A stretch of DNA of 9,554 nt, taken from the NCBI GenBank assembly GCA_946480845.1, contig CAMLLJ010000105.1:1-9554 (forward strand), written 5' to 3'. The DNA comes from an uncultured Gemmatimonadota bacterium. Lineage in GTDB: Bacteria > Gemmatimonadota > Gemmatimonadetes > Gemmatimonadales > GWC2-71-9. This document shows positions 1 to 6,579 of the stretch, one piece after another (the first letter of the stretch is position 1; the number at the start of each line of letters is the position of its first letter). Under the pieces are notes generated by a model. That model saw nothing but the letters and a program-made list of their open reading frames with translations. It searched no databases and was not told the origin of the DNA. The position numbers were made by a program, and so were the translations under genes.

Positions 1-419
1 GCCAGCTCGCCGGCGGGCGTGCCGTTGATCCGTACCTCGTGCAGCAGGTCGGTGTAGGTATGGTCGATCACCGAGCGGGCGGTGCCGGCGCGGCCGTGGT
101 AGCCGATGAACATCGCCGCGTCGAAGCCCCCGTCGATGCCCTCGACCATCGACAGCGCCTTGGGGCCGCCGCTGATCAGCTCGGCCCGCTCGTCGAGCTC
201 GCCGACGATCAGGTTGCGCATGAGCCAGTGGCTGTCGTTGACGCAGACGGCCGTGGCGCCCGCCTCGATGGCCGCGCCGATGGCGGCATTGGCCTCGCCG
301 GTCATCAGCCGGCACGACCGCGCGTATTCGGCCGCGTGCCGCGCGTCGGTCGGGTCGGTCTGGTGCTCGTGGACGACCCCGGCCACGCCCTCCATGTCCA
401 CCGAGATGTAGACCCGCAT
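1..419 (-). CDS. M55 family D-aminopeptidase (DppA type), partial, N-terminal 139 residues
   Basis: Zinc-dependent aminopeptidase of the DppA family, which releases N-terminal D-amino acids from short peptides in the cytoplasm. The N-terminus MRVYISVDMEG has the family's metal-binding Asp8 and Glu10. NDSHW gives His64, GYHGRAGT gives His108 and the late GEL gives Glu138, matching the usual order Asp, Glu, His, His, Glu of the dizinc site. The protein is cut by the left window edge; the family is about 270 residues, so roughly half is visible. The ATG at 419 is preceded by GGAG (425-428) at 5 nt spacing, and the family N-terminus begins there. It is divergent from the lipoprotein gene at 488. 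The position corresponding to the Cys115 nucleophile of Bacillus DppA appears to be Asp119 here, judged by counting from the histidine only. In Bacillus subtilis dppA heads a dipeptide-transport operon, and a peptide ABC importer lies in this window too. Confidence 0.93.
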   Translation of the reverse strand, partial: MRVYISVDMEGVAGVVHEHQTDPTDARHAAEYARSCRLMTGEANAAIGAAIEAGATAVCVNDSHWLMRNLIVGELDERAELISGGPKALSMVEGIDGGFDAAMFIGYHGRAGTARSVIDHTYTDLLHEVRINGTPAGEL

Positions 420-487
420 CAGCGCTCCAGTTGCGGAGGAACGGACACCCGTGCTATTTGCAGGCTCAACTATAGGGAGGCCCGCGC
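420..487. promoter_or_regulatory. Divergent intergenic region with candidate promoters
   Basis: This 68-bp stretch separates the minus-strand M55 gene from the plus-strand lipoprotein gene, so it should hold both promoters. Plus strand: TTGCGG at 431-436 and TATTTG at 455-460 with an upstream TG (extended -10), 18 nt spacing; this is a weak match. Minus strand: TATAGT (plus-strand 469-474) is five of six to a -10 consensus, but I see no good -35. The plus-strand Shine-Dalgarno GGGAGG (475-480) lies 7 nt before the lipoprotein ATG. The minus-strand GGAG is at 425-428. Promoter assignments are guesses from consensus; the ribosome binding sites are clear. Confidence 0.35.
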
Positions 488-910
488 ATGCGCGCACCTG
501 GCCGATGGATGCTTCCGATGATCGCGGTGCTGCTGGGGACCGCCTGCTCGGGCGGCGTGACCGACGACGATCGCGCGGCGACGGAGCAGGGCAGGGCCTA
601 CACGGCGATGTTCTACGGGCGCGAATTCGACCAGCTCTGGTCGCGCTTCTCGCCGGAGATGAAGCAGACCTTCCCCACCGCGAGCGAGTTGGCGCGCTTC
701 GCCGGCGAGGCCGTGGACGAGCTCGGGGCGGAGCGGGAGGCGGACGTCGTGGAATCGGTGAGCCGGGAGGACACGGTCACCGTCTACACCCGCAGCACCT
801 CGTTCGCCAATTCGCCCCAGCGCATGCTCGTGGAATGGACCATCGGGACCGGCGGGGTGGTGACCGGCCTGGTGATCCGCCCGGCGGCCGCGGACTCGGC
901 GGGGACCTGA
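488..910 (+). CDS. Small putative lipoprotein, DUF3887-like
   Basis: A 140-residue secreted protein of unknown function. The N-terminus has basic residues (Arg2, Arg6), a hydrophobic stretch MLPMIAVLLG and Cys20 in LLGTAC, read here as a signal peptidase II site; Gly at -3 is not the ideal residue, so lipidation is probable rather than certain. The mature part resembles DUF3887 domains: an alpha-helical start with AYTAMFYGREFDQLWSRFSP (about residues 38-57), then the EMK segment and a beta-rich C-terminal half including VTVYTRSTSF and RMLVEWTIG. DUF3887 is an NTF2-like fold often found at the N-terminus of larger secreted proteins such as hydrolases; here it stands alone with no enzyme domain. 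GGGAGG 7 nt upstream supports the ATG at 488. It is the only plus-strand gene and ends 1 nt from the stop of the csaA-like gene. Confidence 0.82.
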   Translation: MRAPGRWMLPMIAVLLGTACSGGVTDDDRAATEQGRAYTAMFYGREFDQLWSRFSPEMKQTFPTASELARFAGEAVDELGAEREADVVESVSREDTVTVYTRSTSFANSPQRMLVEWTIGTGGVVTGLVIRPAAADSAGT

Positions 911-911
911 G

Positions 912-1241
912 TCAGTAGACCCGGCCGCCGAGCGGCACCTCCCGCTCGGGCGTGAGGATGACGACGTGGCCCGCCGCGTCCGGCAGGCCCAGCACCAGCA
1001 CTTCGGACTCGAAGCCGGCGATGTTGCGGGTGCCCAGGTTCATCGCGGCGATCACCAGGCGTCCCACCAGCGACTCGGGCGTGTACAGCGCGGCCAGCTG
1101 CGCACTCGAGCGCCGTTCACCCAGCGGGCCGAAGTCGATCCACAGCCGGTAGGCCGGCTTCCTGGCCCGCTCATTGACCTCGGCCCGCGCGATCCGGCCG
1201 ACCCGCACATCCAGCACCGCGAACGCCTCCGCACCTTCCAT
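912..1241 (-). CDS. csaA: CsaA-like tRNA-binding domain protein
   Basis: A 109-residue single-domain OB-fold protein of the CsaA/Trbp111 type, related to the C-terminal tRNA-binding domain of MetRS. Family marks in order: DVRVGRIARAEV (residues 11-22), ARKPAYRLWIDFG (26-38), RRSSAQLAALYTPESLVGR (43-61), AAMNLGTRNIAGFESEVLVLG (65-85) and a C-terminal PEREVPLGGRVY. The length matches CsaA, which is about 110 residues and a dimer. CsaA was named as a secretion chaperone in Bacillus, but structure and family point to tRNA or nucleic-acid binding; the role here is unproven. The ATG overlaps the TGA of the PhzF-family gene by 1 nt (TGATG), with GGGAG (1253-1257) 11 nt upstream inside that gene, so translation is probably coupled. 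It is the last gene of the ridA-phzF-csaA set. Confidence 0.92.
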   Translation of the reverse strand: MEGAEAFAVLDVRVGRIARAEVNERARKPAYRLWIDFGPLGERRSSAQLAALYTPESLVGRLVIAAMNLGTRNIAGFESEVLVLGLPDAAGHVVILTPEREVPLGGRVY

Positions 1242-2032
1242 CAGAACGACAGCTCCCCGCGCAGCGTCGTGACGGCGCGGCCGCCCAGGAGCACGCGGTT
1301 TCCGGCGAGGGTCACCCTGACGACACCGCCTCGGCGCGATGCCTGGTACGCCACCATTTCCAGCTTCCCGAGCCGCGGCGCCCAGTAGGGCGCGAGCGCA
1401 CAATGCGCCGAGCCGGTGACCGGATCCTCGGCGATCCCGAAGGCGGGGCAGAAGTAGCGGGACACGAAGTCGAACCCGCCGGTGCCCGCCGCCGTGACGA
1501 TGAACCCGCGCACCGGCTCGGACCGCAACACGCCCAGGTCCGGCTCGAGTTCGCGCACGGCCTGTTCCGAGCCGACCTCGACCAGGAAATCGAATGGGCC
1601 GCGGAGGACGCGCTCCGGTCTCGCGCCGAGCGCCGCCTCGAGCCAGTCCGGTGCCGGCACTTCGGTGCCGCCCAGCGCCGGGAAGTCGAGCTCGATCCAC
1701 TCGTCGCGCTGCACCGCGGTGAGCACCCCGCTTCGCGTGTGGAAGTGCAGCACGGCGTCCGCCACTGCCCGTCCGGTCTCCCAGAGCGCGTGCGCGCTTG
1801 CCAGCGTCGCGTGGCCGCAGAGATCGACTTCGGCGACGGGCGTGAACCAGCGCAGGTCCCACCCGCCCGGACGCGCCTGGAGGAACGCCGTCTCGGACAG
1901 GTTCATCTCAGCGGCGATGGCCTGCATGGTCGCGGGGTCGAGCGCCTCCTCGAGCACGCAGACGGCGGCGGGGTTCCCGGTGAAGGCGCGCTCGGCGAAC
2001 GCGTCGACCTGGGTGACCGACTGCATCCTCAT
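1241..2032 (-). CDS. PhzF family isomerase/epimerase
   Basis: A 263-residue member of the PhzF/YddE family, two-domain enzymes with a diaminopimelate-epimerase fold that catalyse isomerisation by acid-base chemistry without a cofactor. The family marks are intact: [20 protein letters not shown] (residues 8-27), NLSETAFL with the expected catalytic Glu47 (Glu45 of PhzF), the [20 protein letters not shown] block with His74 (62-81), and [10 protein letters not shown] (202-211) in the second half. The substrate cannot be read from sequence; most relatives outside phenazine clusters have unknown substrates and no phenazine genes are present here. The ATG at 2032 overlaps the RidA-family stop by 4 nt (ATGA), which favours it over the second Met, two codons later (2024-2026). 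The stop overlaps the csaA start by 1 nt. Length is normal for the family. Confidence 0.93.
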   Translation of the reverse strand: MRMQSVTQVDAFAERAFTGNPAAVCVLEEALDPATMQAIAAEMNLSETAFLQARPGGWDLRWFTPVAEVDLCGHATLASAHALWETGRAVADAVLHFHTRSGVLTAVQRDEWIELDFPALGGTEVPAPDWLEAALGARPERVLRGPFDFLVEVGSEQAVRELEPDLGVLRSEPVRGFIVTAAGTGGFDFVSRYFCPAFGIAEDPVTGSAHCALAPYWAPRLGKLEMVAYQASRRGGVVRVTLAGNRVLLGGRAVTTLRGELSF

Positions 2033-2424
2033 CCGGCACTGTGCGCGATGGCGTCCGCCTCGATCTCGACCAGCATCGCCGGGTCGATGAGGGCCCGCAC
2101 CTCCACCATCGTCGCCGCGGGCCGGATGTCGCGGAAGACCTCGCCGTGCGCGCGCCCGATCTCCTCCCAGCGCGAGATGTCGGTCACGAAGATGCGGGTG
2201 CGCACCACGTCGCGGAGGGACGAGCCGACGCGCTCGAGCGCGCTCGCGATGTTGGCGAGCGCCTGGGTCGCCTGCGCGTGGGCGTCGCCGGCGCCGACCA
2301 GGCGGCCGTCGGGCCCGGTGGCGGTCGTGCCCGCCACGAAGATCGCGTCGCCGACGCGGACGGCGCGGGAATAGCCGACGACCGGCTCCCACGGCGCGCC
2401 CGACGACAGCAGTTGTCTTGGCAT
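2029..2424 (-). CDS. RidA family (YjgF/UK114) protein lacking the catalytic arginine
   Basis: A 131-residue protein of the Rid family, small chorismate-mutase-like trimers. RidA proper hydrolyses reactive enamines and imines made by PLP enzymes. Family features: [20 protein letters not shown] (residues 16-35), [20 protein letters not shown] (50-69), [11 protein letters not shown] (73-83), and the C-terminal [26 protein letters not shown] (102-127). The last block aligns with E. coli RidA PARSCVEV, where Arg105 binds the substrate carboxylate; here that position is Ala104. This puts it in one of the Rid subgroups without the arginine, for which imine deaminase activity is not expected. The ATG at 2424 suits the conserved N-terminus, but there is no Shine-Dalgarno before it and a terminator ends just upstream. 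It overlaps the PhzF gene by 4 nt. Confidence 0.93.
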   Translation of the reverse strand: MPRQLLSSGAPWEPVVGYSRAVRVGDAIFVAGTTATGPDGRLVGAGDAHAQATQALANIASALERVGSSLRDVVRTRIFVTDISRWEEIGRAHGEVFRDIRPAATMVEVRALIDPAMLVEIEADAIAHSAG

Positions 2425-2430
2425 GGGCGG

Positions 2431-2471
2431 AAAATAATACGGCCGGCGGAGAACGCTCCGCCGGCCGTATT
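2431..2471 (-). terminator. Strong intrinsic terminator after the csbD-like gene
   Basis: Arms 2436-2451 and 2456-2471 are a perfect 16-bp inverted repeat, mostly G and C, around a 4-nt loop (2452-2455). Read on the minus strand, the stem is followed directly by ATTTT (2435-2431), giving a T-rich tail TATTATTTT. It starts 15 nt after the csbD-like stop at 2487. On the plus strand the stem is followed by CAGCG with no T run, so the terminator points one way only. Confidence 0.88.
2434..2439 (-). promoter_or_regulatory. Possible -10 box for a leaderless ridA-family transcript
   Basis: On the minus strand TATTAT ends 9 nt before the ATG at 2424, and the bases between (TTTCCGCCC) contain no Shine-Dalgarno. 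A -10 element at this distance is what leaderless genes show. No -35 match is found at 16-18 nt spacing because that DNA is the GC-rich stem of the terminator. The TATTAT also belongs to the T-rich tail of that terminator, so it may be a coincidence and the gene may instead depend on read-through. Confidence 0.3.
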
Positions 2472-2486
2472 CAGCGTGCTGCGAGG

Positions 2487-2705
2487 TCAGACGTCGTCGC
2501 GGCCGGGATTGGGATCCAGGGCCTGCTTCGCCTTGCCGAGTCCCTGCTGGGCCTTGCCCTTCACCTGCTGGCCGAAGCCCTTGAGCTGCTCGCTCTCGTC
2601 GTCGGCGAGATCAGCCACGTGCTCGCGAACCTTGCCTTCCGCTTCCTTCATGGCGCCCTTGGTGCGGTCCTTGGCGCCCTCGGTATGCATGTCCTTGCCA
2701 GCCAT
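2487..2705 (-). CDS. CsbD-like stress-associated protein
   Basis: A 72-residue, highly charged, Lys/Glu/Gly/Gln-rich protein of the CsbD family (E. coli YjbJ type). Typical marks are [20 protein letters not shown] (residues 10-29), the acidic middle [10 protein letters not shown] and [19 protein letters not shown] (45-63). The family is abundant under general stress and in stationary phase; its biochemical role is unknown. The composition predicts an amphipathic, probably flexible helical protein with no membrane segment. GGAGGA (2711-2716) lies 5 nt before the ATG. The start codon and the leader carry a perfect 10-bp inverted repeat, described separately. The gene has its own terminator and a 91-bp gap from the transporter gene upstream, so it is probably a separate unit or at least separately regulated. 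Confidence 0.88.
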   Translation of the reverse strand: MAGKDMHTEGAKDRTKGAMKEAEGKVREHVADLADDESEQLKGFGQQVKGKAQQGLGKAKQALDPNPGRDDV

Positions 2706-2762
2706 TGAGTTCCTCCACGACAGGAGTCGGCCGCGCCTGGGTGGCCCGGCACAACTCAATGG
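2702..2762 (-). repeat. Perfect 10-bp inverted repeat spanning the csbD-like leader and start codon
   Basis: CCATTGAGTT at 2702-2711 and AACTCAATGG at 2753-2762 are exact reverse complements separated by 41 nt. In the minus-strand mRNA the upstream arm can pair with the arm that contains the AUG (2705-2703) and abuts the Shine-Dalgarno. Inside the loop, CTCC (2726-2723) can pair with GGAG (2716-2713) of the Shine-Dalgarno across 6 nt. If both form, the ribosome binding site and start codon are closed. The pairing is seen in sequence; a regulatory role is inferred. The remainder of the gap up to 2796 shows no convincing promoter. Confidence 0.5.
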
Positions 2763-2796
2763 TACGGAAGGAGCCGGTAAAGGGCCGTGAGAGAGG

Positions 2797-3791
<995 letters not shown>

Positions 3792-3795
<4 letters not shown>

Positions 3796-4769
3796 GCCCG
3801 GCCGTCCTCCGCCAGCCAGCAGCGCATCTCGTGGTCCGGGCCCACCGGCAGAAGCGGGGGCATCTCGCTGCTGCGCTGGTGCACGATCGGGCAGCGCAGG
3901 CGGAACCGGCAGCCGCTGGGCCATGCCTCGGGCGGCGGCACGTTGCCGCGGATCGGCGAGAGCCGTCCCAGCGGGCCGCGCAGCCGCGGGACCGAGCCGA
4001 AGAGCCCTTGCGTGTACGGGTGTGACGGCGCGGCGAACAGCTCGGCCGTCGGCGCGGTCTCGATGATCTGGCCCGCGTACATGACGGCGACGCGATCGGC
4101 GCGCCCGGCCACGATCCCCAGGTCGTGGGTGATGAGCAGGACCGCCATGCCGTGCGATTCGCGTAGCCGGTCCAGCACCTCGAGGATCTGCGCCTGCACC
4201 GTCACGTCGAGCGCGGTGGTCGGCTCGTCTGCAATGAGGATCTCGGGCTTCCCCGCCAGCGCGATCGCGATCATCACCCGCTGGCGCATGCCGCCGCTCA
4301 GCTGGTGCGGATAGCTCCTGAGCCGGGCCACCGGGTCGGGGATGCCGACCTCCTGGAGCAGGGCCGCCGCCGAGTCGCGGGCTTCGCGCGCCGGCACGTC
4401 GAAATGCGCGTGGATCACCTCGGTGATCTGCGCGCCGACGGTGAAGACCGGGTTGAGGCTGGTCATCGGGTCCTGGAAGATCATTGCGATCCGGCGGCCA
4501 CGCACCCGGCGGAGCGCCTCGCCCTCGAGCGAGAGCAGGTCGGTCTCGCCGAAGCGCACCGCGCTTCCGGTCTCGATGCGGCCCGGCGGCGGGACCAGGC
4601 GGAGCAGTGCCAGGCTGGTGAGGCTCTTGCCGCAGCCGGACTCGCCCACGAGCGCCAAAGTCCGCCCGCGCTCGAGCGAGAAGCTCACGCCGTCCACCGG
4701 ATGGACGCGGCCGCCGCCTGCCATCGGGAAGGAGACCCGGAGATCGCGAACGTCGAGGAGTGTGGTCAT
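3792..4769 (-). CDS. Peptide/nickel-type ABC transporter ATPase, DppD/OppD-like
   Basis: First ATPase subunit, 325 residues, cytoplasmic partner of the DppF-like ATPase. Walker A GESGCGKS (43-50), Q-loop Gln99 in [14 protein letters not shown] signature LSGGMRQR (157-164), Walker B ILIADEP (177-183), D-loop TALD and His215. The C-terminal extension keeps Cys287, Cys293 and Cys317 but the usual third cysteine, before the conserved acidic-Pro segment, is Ser300 or Ser301 (RSSEMPPL where relatives have RC-x-x-E). A complete four-cysteine cluster site is therefore lacking. The ATG at 4769 overlaps the permease stop by 4 nt (ATGA), and GGAG (4773-4776) is 3 nt upstream. The stop overlaps the next GTG by 4 nt. 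Nucleotide-binding residues are intact, so transport should be unaffected. Confidence 0.95.
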
Positions 4770-5611
4770 GCGCTCCGGGGATCGGCGGCGTCGCGCAGGG
4801 CGTCGCCGAAGAGGTTGACGGCCAGCACGGTCGCGACGATGGCGAGGCCGGGAAAGAGGCTGACCCAGGGCGCCACGGTGAGCACACCGCGCCCGTCGAG
4901 AATCATGCCGCCCCACGACGGCGTCGGCGGCTGCACCCCGAGGCCGAGGAACGAGAGGCCGGCCTCGAGCAGGATCACGTCGCCGACCGCGAGGGTCGCC
5001 GCCACCAGCAGCGGGCCGGCGGTGTTCGGCAGCAGGTGCCGAAACATAATCCGCCCCCGCCCGGCCCCGAGGGCCTCCGCCGAGCGCACGAACTCGCTCT
5101 CGCGGAGGCGCAGGACTTCGGCGCGGACCAGCCGGCTCGCGCCGAGCCAGCCGGTGAGCCCGATGGCGAGGATCAGCGCCGCGAGGGGCATCCGCTCCCA
5201 GACGGCGAGCAGCAGGAGCAGCACGAAGAGGCGGGGAATCGCCAGCGCGCCGTCCACGATGCGCATCAGCACCGCGTCCACGGCGCCGCCCGCGTAGCCG
5301 GCCACGATGCCCACCAGCGCGCCGAGGGTCATGGACAGGGCCACGGCGAGCGCGGCCACCGCGAGCGACACGCGGGTGCCGGTCGCCACGCGGGCCAGCA
5401 CGTCGCGGCTCAGCTCGTCGGTGCCGAATGGCGCGGCGGCCGAGGGCGGATGCAGGGCGCCCCGCACCACGTCCGGCTGGCGGTTCGGATCGGGGAGCGC
5501 GAGCGGGGCAAAGAGCCCGAAGACGGCGATCGCCACCAGCGCCAGCGCGCCGGCGCGGCCCGAGGGGCGGCGGAGCGCCGCGTGGAGGATGGCGGCGACG
5601 CCGCTGGTCAT
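4766..5611 (-). CDS. Peptide/nickel-type ABC transporter permease, DppC/OppC-like
   Basis: Inner-membrane permease, 281 residues. It shows the DppC layout: a first membrane segment near residues 20-40, then the periplasmic stretch with [22 protein letters not shown] (54-75), and further hydrophobic segments near 82-105, 113-137, 142-157, 197-222 and 250-270. The ATPase-coupling EAA loop is [20 protein letters not shown] (173-192) followed by [21 protein letters not shown] (221-237) is the typical OppC block. The ATG at 5611 overlaps the DppB-like stop by 4 nt (ATGA); there is only a weak GAG upstream, so translation is probably coupled to the preceding gene. Its own stop overlaps the DppD-like start. 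Length is slightly short for the family, mainly because of a short N-terminal tail. Confidence 0.94.
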   Translation of the reverse strand: MTSGVAAILHAALRRPSGRAGALALVAIAVFGLFAPLALPDPNRQPDVVRGALHPPSAAAPFGTDELSRDVLARVATGTRVSLAVAALAVALSMTLGALVGIVAGYAGGAVDAVLMRIVDGALAIPRLFVLLLLLAVWERMPLAALILAIGLTGWLGASRLVRAEVLRLRESEFVRSAEALGAGRGRIMFRHLLPNTAGPLLVAATLAVGDVILLEAGLSFLGLGVQPPTPSWGGMILDGRGVLTVAPWVSLFPGLAIVATVLAVNLFGDALRDAADPRSA

Positions 5612-6579
5612 GGGCGGCGCACTCGCGGATCGAGGGCCGCGTACGCGGCGTCGGCGATCAGGCCTCCCGCGATCACCAGCGCCGTGACCAGGAGCGTCGC
5701 CCCCATCAGCAGCGGGTAGTCGCGCGAGCCGATCGCGTCGGCCGCGAGCGCGCCGAGTCCAGGCCACGCGAACACCTTCTCGACGAACACCGACCCGGTG
5801 ACCAGGAGCGGCAGCCAGAGCCCGAACAGCGTCACCACGGGAAAGAGCGCGTTTCGCCAGGCATGGTGCCAGATCACCTGGCGCTCGGTGAGCCCGCGGG
5901 CGCGCGCCGCGCGCACGAAGGGGAGCGCGAGCGCCTCGAGCATGGCGCTCCGCTGGTGCCGCATGGTGGCCGCGATGTTCACGGCGGAAAGCGTCAGGGC
6001 GGGGAGGATCAGGTGGCGGAGCAGGTCCAGCCAGCGCGCCCCGGCCCCCGCGGAGGCGGGGATGAACGGGTCGCGCATGCCGGTGGCGGGGAGGAGCCGC
6101 CATTCGATCGCCACCAGCCAGACGAGCAGGAGCGCGAGCCAGAACGAAGGCATCGCGTAGGCGGCCAGCGAGGCGTTGCCCAGCAGGCGGTCGAGCCGGC
6201 CGCCGCGGCGGACCGCCTGCAGCGCGCCGAGCCACGCGCCGCCGGCGAAGGTGATGAGCAGGACCGTCCCACCCAGGAGCAGGCTTGCCGGCATCCGCTC
6301 CGCGAGCAGCGTCCCGACCGGGCGCGCATGCTCGATCGAGGTTCCGAGGTCCCCGCGCGCGAGCCCCGCCGCGAAGCTCGCGAACTGCCGGCCGAGCGGC
6401 TGGTCGAGTCCGTAGCGCGCGCGGAGTGCCGCAACCTCGGCGGCGCTGATCGGTCGGTCGTCGCTGAGCTGCGCCAGCGGATCGCCCGGCGCGGCGCGCA
6501 TGAGGAAGAAGGCGAGGGCTGCCGCGACAGCCGCGGTCACCAGCGCCTGCGCCAGCCGCCCCGCGAGCCAGCGCGCCAC
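5608..6579 (-). CDS. Peptide/nickel-type ABC transporter permease, DppB/OppB-like
   Basis: Inner-membrane permease, 323 residues. The N-terminal module of the family is present: first membrane segment about residues 10-28, then MRAAPGDPL (27-35), ALRARYGLDQPLGRQFASF (51-69) and GDLGTS (76-81). Further hydrophobic segments lie near 99-121, 136-157, 187-205, 246-266 and 292-313. The EAA loop is PFVRAARARGLTERQVIWHH (220-239) with AWRNAL after it, and VFVEKVFAWPGLGALAADAI (264-283) is typical of OppB/DppB. The start is GTG at 6579, chosen because TAGTG overlaps the stop of the binding-protein gene by 1 nt and places translation directly before the first membrane segment. No strong Shine-Dalgarno is seen, which fits coupling. 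The stop overlaps the DppC-like start. Confidence 0.94.
   Translation of the reverse strand: MARWLAGRLAQALVTAAVAAALAFFLMRAAPGDPLAQLSDDRPISAAEVAALRARYGLDQPLGRQFASFAAGLARGDLGTSIEHARPVGTLLAERMPASLLLGGTVLLITFAGGAWLGALQAVRRGGRLDRLLGNASLAAYAMPSFWLALLLVWLVAIEWRLLPATGMRDPFIPASAGAGARWLDLLRHLILPALTLSAVNIAATMRHQRSAMLEALALPFVRAARARGLTERQVIWHHAWRNALFPVVTLFGLWLPLLVTGSVFVEKVFAWPGLGALAADAIGSRDYPLLMGATLLVTALVIAGGLIADAAYAALDPRVRRP

Noticed and set aside
484..493. Palindrome GCGCATGCGC centred on the lipoprotein start codon as an operator
   Set aside because: Short GC palindromes are common at this base composition and there is no second copy nearby.
928..949. 8-bp GC inverted repeat as an intrinsic terminator for the lipoprotein gene
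   Set aside because: No T run follows on either strand and the sequence codes a conserved part of the csaA-like protein; not listed as a terminator.
1241..2032. PhzF as a sign of a phenazine cluster
   Set aside because: No other phenazine genes are present, and most PhzF-family members are unrelated to phenazine synthesis.
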